A stretch of 64,000 nucleotides of DNA from Spirochaetaceae bacterium (GCA_007693325.1 REDW01000066.1:1-64000); one strand, 5' to 3'; numbered from the stretch's first letter, positions 30,408-40,925 are shown. Made by a program: numbers and translations. Notes: a model not told the origin generated them from the sequence alone.

Positions 30408-32072
30408 TCAGCTTTCAGCCGGCAATGCTGATTCGGCCACCTGCGGCTGCGGCCGTTCGGCACTGCGTGCGCCGCGCGACGTGCAGGCGGCGGCAATCAG
30501 CCCGGCGAACAGCGGATGAGTAGCAACCGGCTTGGACTGGAACTCGGGGTGAAACTGTACGCCTATACCCCACGGATGGCCGTTCCACTCGACCGATTCC
30601 ACCAACGAGTCATCGGGTGTTACCCCGGATACCAGCAGGCCGGCGTTGTGCAACTGCTCACGATACTGATTGGAGAACTCGTAACGGTGGCGATGGCGCT
30701 CGCGGATAGTCTCGCTACCGTAGAGTTTGCGAATGACCGAACCCGCCATCAGCCGCGAATCGTTGGCACCCAGGCGCATGGTCCCACCGTAATTCTTGAT
30801 ATTGACCTGCTCCTCGAGCAGGCTGACAACCGGGTGGCCGGACTCCGGGCCAAACTCCGTGCTGTCCGCGTCTTCAAAACCGAGGACATTGCGGGCGTAC
30901 TCGATTACCATCACCTGCATGCCGAGACAGATCCCCATATAGGGTATAGCGTGCGTGCGTGCGTAGTTGGCGGTTCGAACCATGCCGTTGATTCCACGGC
31001 TGCCAAAACCGCCGGGAACCAGAATAGCATCAACACCCTGGAACACTTCATCCAGGTCTTCGGCCTTCTCCAGTTTCTCAGAGTCGATCTTGCGCAGTTG
31101 CACGCGAACACTGTTGGCAACCCCGCCGTGGAACAGCGCCTCATCGATTGACTTGTACGAGTCGTTGAGGTCGATATACTTGCCGACCACCGCAACGGTT
31201 ACCATGCGCTTGGAATCGCGCAACACTTCAACCACGTGCTCCCACTCGCTCAGATCCGCCGGCGGGGCGTCGATCTGGAGCTTGCGCAGCACGATGTCGT
31301 CGAGCTGCTGCGCGTGGAAAACCAGTGGTATTTCGTAGATGGTTGTCTGCACGTCGTAAGCCGAGATAACGGCGTCCATCGCTACGTTGGTAAACAGTGC
31401 GATCTTACGCCGCAGCTCTTCGTTGAGCGCTACCGGAGCACGGCAGAGCAGAATGTCGGGCTGAACGCCGATCTCACGCATCTCCTTGACCGAGTGCTGC
31501 GTCGGCTTGGTCTTGAGCTCGCCGCCGGCAGTATCGGGGACCAGCGTAAGATGGACAAAAATCACGTTCTCATGTCCGAGCTCGTGCACCATCTGGCGCG
31601 CCGCCTCCAGAAACGGAACCGATTCAATGTCGCCTACGGTACCGCCGATCTCGACTATTGTGACATCGACGTCCGGCTGGTCGCCTACCATCGCGATACG
31701 CTGCTTGATTCGGTCGGTGATGTGCGGAATCACCTGCACCGTTCGGCCCAGGTAACGGCCCTCGCGCTCGCGCTGAATCACTTCCTGGTAGATCTGCCCG
31801 GTAGTAATTGAATTTGCGCGGCTCAGCGGCGACATCGTGTAGCGCGCGTAGTTACCGAGATCCAGATCGGTCTCCGCCCCGTCGTCGGTAACGTAGACCT
31901 CGCCGTGCTGATAGGGGCTCATCGTTCCGGCATCTACGTTGATGTACGGATCGATCTTCACCATTCGGACCGACAGACCGCGGCATTCCATGAGACTGCC
32001 TAACGACGCCGCTGCGATGCCCTTGCCCAGGCTCGAACAGACGCCGCCGGTAACAAATATGTACTTTCTCAT
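30408..32072 (-). CDS. pyrG: CTP synthase
   Basis: [25 protein letters not shown]; GATase [18 protein letters not shown]. Confidence 0.97.
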   Translation of the reverse strand: MRKYIFVTGGVCSSLGKGIAAASLGSLMECRGLSVRMVKIDPYINVDAGTMSPYQHGEVYVTDDGAETDLDLGNYARYTMSPLSRANSITTGQIYQEVIQREREGRYLGRTVQVIPHITDRIKQRIAMVGDQPDVDVTIVEIGGTVGDIESVPFLEAARQMVHELGHENVIFVHLTLVPDTAGGELKTKPTQHSVKEMREIGVQPDILLCRAPVALNEELRRKIALFTNVAMDAVISAYDVQTTIYEIPLVFHAQQLDDIVLRKLQIDAPPADLSEWEHVVEVLRDSKRMVTVAVVGKYIDLNDSYKSIDEALFHGGVANSVRVQLRKIDSEKLEKAEDLDEVFQGVDAILVPGGFGSRGINGMVRTANYARTHAIPYMGICLGMQVMVIEYARNVLGFEDADSTEFGPESGHPVVSLLEEQVNIKNYGGTMRLGANDSRLMAGSVIRKLYGSETIRERHRHRYEFSNQYREQLHNAGLLVSGVTPDDSLVESVEWNGHPWGIGVQFHPEFQSKPVATHPLFAGLIAAACTSRGARSAERPQPQVAESALPAES

Positions 32073-32173
32073 GGGACTTAATTATCCCGTTTTGGGCCCG
32101 GGAGTGTCAATCGCCGGCGCCGCGCGCCGCAACAGCTTTGCCTTACGCCGCATATCGGCTATCATGCTGAGCT

Positions 32174-32698
32174 ATGAGCGCTGACGCAGAACACGGGACA
32201 CTCAAAGACGGCCGGCCGCAGCCATTTACGCCCGCGCACGTACAGCAGGTCCTGGACGGCCACGGCCTGGGGTTGAAGGTTGAGCACTTCGAGCAGACAA
32301 CCTTCACCAGTGAAGATGCTGCGCGCGCTATCGGCTGTGAGCTTGGACAGATAGCCAAGAGCATGTGCCTGATGGTAGACGCCACCCCTGTGCTGGTGGT
32401 AGCCTCCGGTGATCGGCGGCTGTCGGATGCCAAGCTGGCGCGTCGCTACGGCGTCGGCCGCAAGAAGGTCAGAATTGCCGATGCACAGCAATGCCTGGAA
32501 ATCTTCGGTTATCCTCCCGGCGGGGTTGCTCCGGTAGGCCACCGCACAGCGGGAATCGAAATCCTGATCGATGAAACACTTGGCCGTTGGCCTGAGATTC
32601 ACGCCGCTGCGGGCACCTCGTTTGACAATTTCACGCTGACTTTTGAGCAGCTGCAGCAGATCACCGGCGGGACGGTGGTGGATTGTGTCAAAGAATAG
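32174..32698 (+). CDS. YbaK/EbsC-family aminoacyl-tRNA deacylase-like protein
   Basis: SEDAARAIGCELGQIAKSMCLMVDATPVLVVASGDRRLSDAKLA..GYPPGGVAPVGH. Confidence 0.85.
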   Translation: MSADAEHGTLKDGRPQPFTPAHVQQVLDGHGLGLKVEHFEQTTFTSEDAARAIGCELGQIAKSMCLMVDATPVLVVASGDRRLSDAKLARRYGVGRKKVRIADAQQCLEIFGYPPGGVAPVGHRTAGIEILIDETLGRWPEIHAAAGTSFDNFTLTFEQLQQITGGTVVDCVKE

Positions 32699-32713
32699 CG
32701 CTGCATCTGCGGC

Positions 32714-33178
32714 TCACAGCGCCGGGATCGGCAGAACCTCTTCGCGCTGCCGGCCGGATTCCAGGCTGCGTTGCTGCCAGCCGGGAATCAGCCGCCGATC
32801 GATGTAGACCGGCGTTGCCGCACGGGCGCTGAGCGCCACCGCCTGCGCCGGTTGGAGCTCGAGCTGAAACAGACGCCCCTCCTGCTGATAGTGGATCTCG
32901 GCTCGTGCTGCGGAACTGGCGCTACCCGCCGACGCGCCGGTGATACGCGCGTACATCAAGCGGAACCCGTGGGCACGCAGAAACAGCTGCAATACGTCGC
33001 TGTTCTGCGGCGCATAGCCGTTGGCGTGCAGAATCACTTCGCCGGCCTGATGCGGCTCAACCTCAAAGGCCAGCCTCGCGGTACCGCTTGTTTCGGACAG
33101 CAGCAGCCGTGACCGGCCAGTGGCTTTGTCAAACGAGACGCCGGTCACACCGAACCGACTGTATGCAGCAGGGTTCAT
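32714..33178 (-). CDS. Hypothetical protein, possibly PilZ-like
   Basis: ORF 32714..33277; likely start MNPAAYSRFGVTG at 33178. Confidence 0.45.
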   Translation of the reverse strand: MNPAAYSRFGVTGVSFDKATGRSRLLLSETSGTARLAFEVEPHQAGEVILHANGYAPQNSDVLQLFLRAHGFRLMYARITGASAGSASSAARAEIHYQQEGRLFQLELQPAQAVALSARAATPVYIDRRLIPGWQQRSLESGRQREEVLPIPAL

Positions 33179-33287
33179 CCTAGGCAGTAGTATAGCACCC
33201 GTGCGCCGGAAATCCACGATTGACACCACCTTCGCGAAAACATAGACTAAAATGTAGACTACCAAATATACGTCCATCTGGCGGCCA

Positions 33288-34118
33288 ATGTCTGAATTCT
33301 TGAGTGACGATGCGTTTGAAAAGTTCCGCGACCTGATCTACAACGAGAGTGGCATACACTTCTCGAGTTCGAACAGGACCATCCTCGAAAGCCGCCTGAA
33401 GGAACGCTTGCGCAGTTCCGGGCTGCCCGACGCATTGACGTACTACTCGACGATCTCGGCAGACTCGGACGAACTGAAGATTTTACTCGACTCGGTTACC
33501 ACTAATCTGACACGCTTCTTCCGCAATACCGCCCACTTCGAGACCTTCGAGTACTTTGTGATTCCGCATCTGATCAAGGCCAAGCGCAACCGCGGCGAGA
33601 ATAAACTGCGTATCTGGAGCGCAGGCTGCTCAACCGGCGAAGAGCCGTACACCATCGCAATGGTAGCCAACGAATTACTCCCGGCGGGAATGCAGCTCGA
33701 GGTAATCGCCTCTGATATCAGTCTGAAATCGCTGATGGTGGGCAAACAGGGATTCTACGGCGAAAACCGCATCGGCGGCGTGCCGGAGCACTACCTCAAG
33801 CGCTATTTCAGCCGCACCGGCAACGGTTACCGCATCAATGATGATATCAAGAGCCTGGTCCGCTTTGATTATCACAACTTCAAGCACGACAGCGGACTGC
33901 GCGGCATGGACGTGGTGTTCTGCCGCAACGTTCTGATCTACTTTGACGAAGCTGCCCAGAAAGCCGCCATAGGGCGCTTCTGGGACGCGATGGCACCGCA
34001 GGCGTTCCTGTTCATCGGGCACTCCGAATCCCTGTTTGGCATGCAGACACGCTTCGAGTTCCTCAAGACCGACTGGGCGTGTATCTATCAGAAGAATACC
34101 GCGGGAAGCAGCGCGTGA
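33288..34118 (+). CDS. cheR: Chemotaxis protein methyltransferase
   Basis: LDSVTTNLTRFFRNTAHFETFEYFVIPHLI, RIWSAGCSTGEEPYTIAM, DVVFCRNVLIYFD. Confidence 0.95.
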   Translation: MSEFLSDDAFEKFRDLIYNESGIHFSSSNRTILESRLKERLRSSGLPDALTYYSTISADSDELKILLDSVTTNLTRFFRNTAHFETFEYFVIPHLIKAKRNRGENKLRIWSAGCSTGEEPYTIAMVANELLPAGMQLEVIASDISLKSLMVGKQGFYGENRIGGVPEHYLKRYFSRTGNGYRINDDIKSLVRFDYHNFKHDSGLRGMDVVFCRNVLIYFDEAAQKAAIGRFWDAMAPQAFLFIGHSESLFGMQTRFEFLKTDWACIYQKNTAGSSA

Positions 34119-35254
34119 ATAACGACACGGTCTCGGTGCTGGTTGTTGACGACTCGGCGCTGATGCGCAATCTGATTTCGAAGATCATCGAGAATGCGCC
34201 CGGTCTGGAAGTGGCCGGCACGGCGATGAACGGCGTATTTGCGCTGCAGAAGATCGAAAGGCTGCAACCCGACGTTATCGTTCTCGATCTGGAAATGCCG
34301 CAGATGGACGGCATCGGATTTCTTGAACAGCGCCGCACGCGCGCTATCGATATTCCGGTGGTGGTGCTCTCCTCGATAGCGCATAAAGGCGCACATATCA
34401 CCATGGAGGCCATCAGCCTGGGCGCATCGGACTTTCTGCTCAAACCGTCGGGGTCGGTGTCTGATGACATCCACAGCGTCGCTACGCAGCTGACCGAGAT
34501 GCTGCGCGGCTACGGCAGGGAATACCGGCGGCGCAAGGGGCGCAGCACAGCCGATGCGCCGCATGCGGCGCAACCGGCAACTGCCGCCCGCGCAGCGGCC
34601 CGCACGGCCGCCGCGCCGGCCGACGCGGCCCCGGTAATCGTTGAACCCGTTGGCGCCGAGGCGGCGCCGGCGCAGACTGAGATTATCGCAATCGGCATCT
34701 CAACCGGGGGTCCGAACGCGCTGCGCAAGGTGTTTGCCGCGCTTGACGACGACCTGCCGGTACCGCTGGTGGTTGTGCAGCACATGCCGGCAGGCTTCAC
34801 CGCCGAGTTTGCGCGCAGCCTTGACCGCATCTGTCCGTTGGAGGTAAAGGAGGCCGAAGAAGGTGACCTGCTCAAGCCGGGTCGCATCCTGATAGCGCCG
34901 GGCAACCGCCACATGCGCGTTGAACGCAAGAGCCTGGCCGGCGTAGTGCACCTGAGCGACGATGAACCCTGCAACGGGCACCGCCCTTCGGTTGATATCC
35001 TGTTTGCCTCTTTGGCGCAGCAGTACGCCAACCGTGGGCTGGCGGTTATCATGACCGGGATGGGCCGCGACGGCGCCGTCGAGCTGGGCCTGGTGCGGCG
35101 CCGCGGCGGGATAACCATTGGACAGGACGCTTCCTCGTGCGTGGTATATGGGATGCCCAGGGTTGCCTTTGAACTGGGGCACGTAACGCAGCAGGTTGCG
35201 CTGCACCAGATGGCCGAGACAATCTGCCGTCTGGCAAAAGAGCAACGGGACTGA
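34115..35254 (+). CDS. cheB: Chemotaxis response regulator protein-glutamate methylesterase
   Basis: REC VLVVDDSALMRNLI + methylesterase GISTGGPNAL, QHMPAGFT, MTGMGRDGA; GTG start overlapping the cheR stop. Confidence 0.95.
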   Translation: MNNDTVSVLVVDDSALMRNLISKIIENAPGLEVAGTAMNGVFALQKIERLQPDVIVLDLEMPQMDGIGFLEQRRTRAIDIPVVVLSSIAHKGAHITMEAISLGASDFLLKPSGSVSDDIHSVATQLTEMLRGYGREYRRRKGRSTADAPHAAQPATAARAAARTAAAPADAAPVIVEPVGAEAAPAQTEIIAIGISTGGPNALRKVFAALDDDLPVPLVVVQHMPAGFTAEFARSLDRICPLEVKEAEEGDLLKPGRILIAPGNRHMRVERKSLAGVVHLSDDEPCNGHRPSVDILFASLAQQYANRGLAVIMTGMGRDGAVELGLVRRRGGITIGQDASSCVVYGMPRVAFELGHVTQQVALHQMAETICRLAKEQRD

Positions 35255-35258
35255 CACT

Positions 35259-35951
35259 ATGAAACTCAACATTCGGCGGCTCGGCCGCATCGGCTATCAG
35301 CAGGCCCTCGATCTGCAACTGCAGCTGGTAGAACAGCGGCGCGCCGAGCAGATTCCCGACACGCTGCTGCTGCTGGAACACCCGCCGGTAATCACAATGG
35401 GGCGCAGTGCAGTCGATAGCGACATCCTGGCCTCCGCGGACGAACTGGAGCGCGCCGGCGCCACCCTGCACCGCATCACCCGCGGCGGGGAAACCACCTA
35501 TCACGGGCCGGGCCAGCTGGTTGGCTACATCATCGCCAACCTCTACGAGCACCAGCGTCAACTGAAGCGCTTCATCAGTAACCTGGAGCAGGTGTTCATT
35601 GAGCTGCTGGCCGAACACTACGCGATCAGCGCCGGACGCGATGAGGAGCACCGCGGCGTCTGGGTTGGCAACGAGAAGATCACCGCCGTAGGTATTGCAG
35701 TCAACCGCAGCATAACGATGCACGGGTTTGCCTTCAACGTACACACCGACCTGTCGCACTTCGGCTGGATTGTGGCCTGCGGCATCACCGACCGCGGCCA
35801 GACCTCGCTGCAACAGCTGAGCGGGCGCAACGTGTCGCTGGCCGAAGCCGGCGATGCGGTTGCGCAGTCATTTCAGACAGTATTTGGCTACGAAGCGGTT
35901 GAGGATCCCGATGCGGGTAGTTTCCGCACAACCGTCGGCATATCCGGCTGA
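35259..35951 (+). CDS. lipB: Lipoyl(octanoyl) transferase
   Basis: LLLEHPPVITMGRSA, RGGETTYHGPGQLVGYII, GIAVNRSITMHGFAFNVHTDL. Confidence 0.95.
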   Translation: MKLNIRRLGRIGYQQALDLQLQLVEQRRAEQIPDTLLLLEHPPVITMGRSAVDSDILASADELERAGATLHRITRGGETTYHGPGQLVGYIIANLYEHQRQLKRFISNLEQVFIELLAEHYAISAGRDEEHRGVWVGNEKITAVGIAVNRSITMHGFAFNVHTDLSHFGWIVACGITDRGQTSLQQLSGRNVSLAEAGDAVAQSFQTVFGYEAVEDPDAGSFRTTVGISG

Positions 35952-35988
35952 GACTGCCGCCGCGCACGAGAGCTGCAGCGTTTCACCG

Positions 35989-36816
35989 TCAACTCGGATC
36001 ACCGTTGCGCTGTGTCTCATTCGCCGGCACCGTACACGGTTGGTTGACCGTTTCAATACTCTGTGCCCTGCCTTCGGCATCGATCTCGATCACAACACCC
36101 TGCAGCGCCGGGGACGCCCAGCTGTCCTGTGAACGCTCCGGCATCTGTGTCACAAACTGACGAATCTCAACCGCGGGATCCAGACCGGCAACGCTGTCGA
36201 TACTGCCGGTTCGACCGGCATCACAGATAGTTGCCGTTCCGTGCACGCTGATGCGCGCGTCGGAGGTCATGACGCGCTGGCCGGTACCGATAAGCGCGCT
36301 GACCATCCCGTCGGCAAGGTGAAACATGCTGTACTTTTCAGCCGTAGTTACCGCATGAAAATCAACGATCACTGTTTGTGTCTCACGCTTGAGCCGCTCG
36401 ACAATCTCGGGCAGGAAGGTGAACGGGTTACTCAGGTGTACCCGATCGAACCCGGACTGTCCGAGCATACTGATCACTCCGATCTTGCGTTCCCTGACGG
36501 TGAAATAGCGCCATCCGCGCCCGGGATTTCCCGGAGGGAAGTTTGCCGGGCGCAGAATGTAGTAGGCGTTCTCGATATGCTCGACCATGTCTTTCTTGTA
36601 GTACACCTGGTCACCGCCGGTAATTGCGTCAACACCGAGTTTGCGCAGATAAATCGAATGGTTCTTGCCGATGCCGAAACCGCCGGTAGTTCCGTCACCA
36701 TTGGCCACAACAAAATCTATCGCGTGACGCTTCTTTACCTCGCTGAGTACGGACTTGATACAGTACACGCCGGCTCGGCCGACAATTTCTCCCACAAAGA
36801 GTACGCGAAGATTCAC
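35989..36816 (-). CDS. YmdB-like metallophosphoesterase
   Basis: LRVLFVGEIVGRAGVYCIKSVL, VANGDGTTGGFGI, ITGGDQVY, VDFHAVTTAEK. Confidence 0.85.
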   Translation of the reverse strand: MNLRVLFVGEIVGRAGVYCIKSVLSEVKKRHAIDFVVANGDGTTGGFGIGKNHSIYLRKLGVDAITGGDQVYYKKDMVEHIENAYYILRPANFPPGNPGRGWRYFTVRERKIGVISMLGQSGFDRVHLSNPFTFLPEIVERLKRETQTVIVDFHAVTTAEKYSMFHLADGMVSALIGTGQRVMTSDARISVHGTATICDAGRTGSIDSVAGLDPAVEIRQFVTQMPERSQDSWASPALQGVVIEIDAEGRAQSIETVNQPCTVPANETQRNGDPS

Positions 36817-37028
36817 AGTGCATCCTTTGCCGCAGTGACAGGCTGCCGCATCCTATCAGAAAACCTCCCCTTTGCGAAAGCGGGCCGCGGCGCTATACTA
36901 TGTCTGTGGGCGCCGGCAGGGCCCACCGCGCAGGTTGCAACGCAACGGCGCACCGGTCGCCTCGTACGAGGGGCCGCACAATACCGGAGGCAGAAAGCTC
37001 CGGGCAGCGTTACTCAAGGAGAGCTGTT

Positions 37029-37559
37029 ATGAAGAACCGTGACTTCATCGACATCGGCAGTATTATGGAAGAGATCTTCTCCGCCGCAGAAGACTTCAGC
37101 AGCGCGTTCAGCGAGCGCGTAGGCTGCCAGCCAGGCGTCAAAGGATTCAACTGGGATGCGCAGCGTGACTTCTATCCGTCGCACTCGTACCCGCCGGCCA
37201 ACATCTACATTACCGAAGACAAGACCATAGTGCTCGAATTCGCGCTGGCCGGTTTCCGCGAAGAGGACATCGAACTGGAGATACAGGGTGATTACCTGGT
37301 ACTTTCGGCCAGCGCACCCGACAGCGAAGCCCCGCCGGAGGGAGCTCACTTCTTCAAGCGCAGGCTCAAACTCAAGAGCTTCAAGCAGCAGAAGTACTAC
37401 GTTCCGGAGGACAAGTTCGATCGCGAGAAGGTCAGTGCGCTGTTCAAGAACGGCATTCTGCGCGTGACCATTCCACCGCGCCAAACCACCAGGACTGAAC
37501 CGGGCAAGAAGGTTCCGATAGTCAGCGCCGAGGACCGAGGTGCCCGACAAGAGAGCTGA
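37029..37559 (+). CDS. Hsp20/alpha-crystallin small heat shock protein
   Basis: NIYITEDKTIVLEFALAGFREEDIELEIQGDYLVLSASA...FKNGILRVTIPP. Confidence 0.88.
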   Translation: MKNRDFIDIGSIMEEIFSAAEDFSSAFSERVGCQPGVKGFNWDAQRDFYPSHSYPPANIYITEDKTIVLEFALAGFREEDIELEIQGDYLVLSASAPDSEAPPEGAHFFKRRLKLKSFKQQKYYVPEDKFDREKVSALFKNGILRVTIPPRQTTRTEPGKKVPIVSAEDRGARQES

Positions 37560-38526
37560 GGCAACCGCATTCTGGATTAGCGCTCCCGGCGCAGGCCGGC
37601 TGCAGGACGAGCTGCTGCGGCCGCGCGGGAGCGACGAAGTGCTGGTGCGCACACTGCGCAGCGCCGTCAGCAAGGGTACCGAGCTGCTGGTGTTCGGCAA
37701 CCGCGTGCCGCGTGATCAGTATCAGCTGATGGCGTGCCCGCACATGGGTGGAACGTTCCCTTTTCCGGTCAAGTACGGCTACTGCAACGTGGGCATCGTG
37801 GAAGAGGGTCCAGCGGCGCTGGGCGGACGGCGCGTATTCTCGCTTTTCCCGCATCAGACGCGTTTTGTGCTGCCGGCGCACGACGCGCTGCCTGTACCGG
37901 ATGAGGTGCCGACCGAACGCGCGGTAATGGCTGCGTCGATGGAGACCGCGGTCAACGCAACCTGGGACAGCCGGATTGCCGTGGGTGACCGGGTGGCGGT
38001 CATCGGATTGGGTGTGATCGGCGGGCTGGTGGCGTATCTGGCACGCGCGGTTCCCGGAACCACCGTGACCGCTTACGACATCAACCCCGATCGACGCGCG
38101 CTGGCCGATCAGCTGGGCGTGGCTTTCGTTCCGGCGCCAACCACCACGGTCCCGGCGCCATACGACGTGGTGTTCCACACCAGCGCCAGCGCCGACGGAC
38201 TACAGACCGCACTGGCGGTCAGCGGCGTTGAAACCCGGATCATCGAGCTGAGCTGGTACGGAGACCGCGCGATCCCGCTGGGGTTGGGCGGTTTTTTCCA
38301 CTCGCGGCGGCTCCAGCTGATCTCGTCGCAGGTGGGGCGCATACCAGCAGCGCAGCGCAGCCGCTGGACCCACCGGCGGCGGCTGGAGCTGGCGCTTTCG
38401 CTGCTGCGCGATCCTCTGCTCGACTGCTTCCTCAGCGCAGAAAGCGCCTTTTCACAACTGCCACAGACAATGGAACAACTGGCGCGGCAGCCCGGCGGCA
38501 CTCTGTGCCATTCGATCGTCTATTGA
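37540..38526 (+). CDS. Zinc-type alcohol dehydrogenase-like protein (MDR superfamily)
   Basis: SAVSKGTELLVFGNRVP, PVKYGYCNVGIVEEG, GDRVAVIGLGVIGGLVAYLA. Confidence 0.82.
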   Translation: MPDKRAEATAFWISAPGAGRLQDELLRPRGSDEVLVRTLRSAVSKGTELLVFGNRVPRDQYQLMACPHMGGTFPFPVKYGYCNVGIVEEGPAALGGRRVFSLFPHQTRFVLPAHDALPVPDEVPTERAVMAASMETAVNATWDSRIAVGDRVAVIGLGVIGGLVAYLARAVPGTTVTAYDINPDRRALADQLGVAFVPAPTTTVPAPYDVVFHTSASADGLQTALAVSGVETRIIELSWYGDRAIPLGLGGFFHSRRLQLISSQVGRIPAAQRSRWTHRRRLELALSLLRDPLLDCFLSAESAFSQLPQTMEQLARQPGGTLCHSIVY

Positions 38527-38547
38527 CCGCACAAGGAGTAACACGAC

Positions 38548-38925
38548 ATGTACAGCGTGCAGGTACGCGATCACATCATGATCGCCCACAGTTTTCAGGG
38601 ATCGATGTTCGGCCCGGCGCAGCGGATGCACGGCGCCACCTACGTGGTGGACGTGGAGCTGCAGCGCGCCGAGCTGGATGAAAATAACGTGGTAGTTGAT
38701 ATCGGCTGGCTGCACCAGCAGCTGGCGCAGACGCTGGCGCCGCTGGCGTATCGCAACCTGGACGAGCTGCCGCAGTTTGCCGGAATCAACACTACCACCG
38801 AGTACATCTCGCGCTACATCTTTGACACCCTGGCGCAGCGCATAGCCGAAGCGTTTCAGGGACGCATGCGCGTCACGCTGCACGAATCTCACGTGGCGTC
38901 GGCATCGTACGAAGGTGCTGTCTGA
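38548..38925 (+). CDS. 6-pyruvoyl-tetrahydropterin synthase / QueD-fold protein, divergent active site
   Basis: VRDHIMIAHSFQG..MHGATYVVDVELQRAELDENNVVVDIGWL..LDELPQFAGINTTTEYISRYIF; canonical HGH reads HGA. Confidence 0.78.
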   Translation: MYSVQVRDHIMIAHSFQGSMFGPAQRMHGATYVVDVELQRAELDENNVVVDIGWLHQQLAQTLAPLAYRNLDELPQFAGINTTTEYISRYIFDTLAQRIAEAFQGRMRVTLHESHVASASYEGAV

Positions 38926-40914
38926 GTGAAACAACCGCCAGAGCGCTGGTGGATGGTGCTCCCGGGGCCGCTTGACCGCTGCACCGGCGGTACCATCTAC
39001 GACCGGCGCGTAGTCGAGGCGGCCCGAGCTGCCGGCGACAGCGTGACGGTGGTATCGCTGCCCGGAGCCTTCCCGATGGGACTGGCGCAGGCCGACCGCG
39101 ACGCGTGCCGCCGCGAGCTTGCCGCCCTGCCGGACGACGCAACGGCGTGCGTCGACGGACTGGTGCTGGCCGCGCTGCACGATGAACTGCTGCAGCTGAC
39201 GCAGCGCTGCCGGATGCTGCTGCTGATCCATCACCCTACCTCCGAGGAGCCGGGGCTGGACCACGCGCTGTGCGCCGAGCTCTGGCGCCGTGAGTCCGCG
39301 GTGATCGGCGCCGCGGACCACGTGATCTGCACCAGCGCGTTTACCGCACGCCAACTGATATCGCGTGGTGTGGCCGCAGAAAATGTTTCGGTAGCACCTC
39401 CGGGGGTCGATCTGCCGCCGCAGCCGGCGCCGGATTACGCCGCGCGGCGCGCGCAACAGAACCGTGGTGCGCCGGGGAGGCCGCTGCGCCTGCTGTGCGT
39501 TGCCAACCTCATCGAGCGCAAGGGGCTGGCGTACCTGCTGCAGGCGCTCGAGGATCTCCGTGAACTGCAATGGCAGCTGACCATCGTCGGCTCGGCTGAG
39601 CTGGAGCCTCAGACCGCCGAGCGCCTGCAGCGCGACGCGCGCCGGCGCGGCCTCGAAGGGCGCGTGCGCTTCGCCGGGCCGCAGAGCGCCGATGCCCTGC
39701 AGCGCCTCTACAGCGAGGCGGAGCTGTTTGTACTGCCGTCGCTGTGGGAAGGCTACGGCATGGTATTGACCGAAGCCGCCGCCCACGCGCTGCCGATCGT
39801 CACCACCAACGGCGGGGCAATTCCGGACACCGTGGCCGGCCTGGCAGCCGTAGTGGTTACGGCAGCCGATGCGCCTGCGCTGACCGCTGCGCTGCGGCCT
39901 CTGCTGAGCGACGCCGCACAGCTCAGTGCGCTGCGGGAGCGTGCCCAGGGCGCGGTAGCCGGCTTGCAGCCCTGGCACGCTGCAGCCGCCGAGTTCAGGC
40001 GCATCCTGCACATGTCGGCGTCAGAGCACAGCGGCGGCTTTGACCGGCAGTGGCTGGCGCTGCGCGAGCCGGCCGACCATGCCGCGCGCGATGAAACGCT
40101 GTGCACCCGGCTGGGTGCCTATCTGCGGCGCCGTGTGGCGCCGTCACCGCGCACGCTGCGCGTTGTTGACCTGGCCGGCGGCACCGGATCCAACCTGCGT
40201 TTTCTGGCCCCGCGGCTGCAGCTACCGCAGCACTGGACGCTGTACGACATCGATCCGGTCCTGCTCGATTACGGACGGCGGCAATGCCTGCGCTGGATCA
40301 GACAGCAGCGATTGAGTGGCCAGATCGAACTTAGCGCTTGCGTGGTTGATCTGGCGCGCGAGATCCCGATCGGCGCGAACCTTGATTGCCCCGACCTGGT
40401 AACCAGCTCCGCGCTGCTCGACCTGGTGTCCCGGGCATGGCTGGTTCAGCTGGTAGAGCGATTGTGCGCCTGCGATCCGCGTCCAGCTCTGCTTGCGGCA
40501 ACTATCTACTGCGGCGGCAGCCGGTTCTATCCGCCCGATGACCAGGACAACGCGGTGATGGCAGCCTTTGAGACCGATATGCGGCGCGACAAGGGCTTTG
40601 GTGCGGCGCTGGGCAGTAACGCCGTCGGCGAGGCTTCAGGCTTGCTGGCTGCAGCGGGCTTCAGCGTGACCCGCGCTGATTCCAGTTGGAAACTGGACGG
40701 TGCGCTCTGCAGGCACATTGGCAGCCGGCGGTTCACTGCGTTGCTGGAGCGCCAGCTGGCGTTTTTCGCCAGTGCCGCACTACAGCAGGGCGTCGATATC
40801 AGCGGTTGGCTGCAACGGCGGCGCGCGAGCCTGCACGATGGAACGCTTCAGGCGCGTATCGCGCACAGCGACATACTGGCGCTTGCCCCGGCGCGCCACG
40901 ATCTGCTACGGTAA
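38926..40914 (+). CDS. GT4-family glycosyltransferase fused to a SAM-dependent methyltransferase
   Basis: N-terminal GT4 (LLCVANLIERKGLAYLLQAL, SLWEGYGMVLTEAAAHALP); C-terminal LRVVDLAGGTGSNLRFLAPRL; GTG start abuts the PTPS stop. Confidence 0.82.
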   Translation: MKQPPERWWMVLPGPLDRCTGGTIYDRRVVEAARAAGDSVTVVSLPGAFPMGLAQADRDACRRELAALPDDATACVDGLVLAALHDELLQLTQRCRMLLLIHHPTSEEPGLDHALCAELWRRESAVIGAADHVICTSAFTARQLISRGVAAENVSVAPPGVDLPPQPAPDYAARRAQQNRGAPGRPLRLLCVANLIERKGLAYLLQALEDLRELQWQLTIVGSAELEPQTAERLQRDARRRGLEGRVRFAGPQSADALQRLYSEAELFVLPSLWEGYGMVLTEAAAHALPIVTTNGGAIPDTVAGLAAVVVTAADAPALTAALRPLLSDAAQLSALRERAQGAVAGLQPWHAAAAEFRRILHMSASEHSGGFDRQWLALREPADHAARDETLCTRLGAYLRRRVAPSPRTLRVVDLAGGTGSNLRFLAPRLQLPQHWTLYDIDPVLLDYGRRQCLRWIRQQRLSGQIELSACVVDLAREIPIGANLDCPDLVTSSALLDLVSRAWLVQLVERLCACDPRPALLAATIYCGGSRFYPPDDQDNAVMAAFETDMRRDKGFGAALGSNAVGEASGLLAAAGFSVTRADSSWKLDGALCRHIGSRRFTALLERQLAFFASAALQQGVDISGWLQRRRASLHDGTLQARIAHSDILALAPARHDLLR

Positions 40915-40925
40915 ACGAGTATATG

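Noticed and set aside
38452-40011. 519-aa minus-strand ORF opposite the dehydrogenase/PTPS/GT genes
   Set aside because: Spans three genes with clear motifs on the plus strand; composition is typical of a GC-rich shadow ORF
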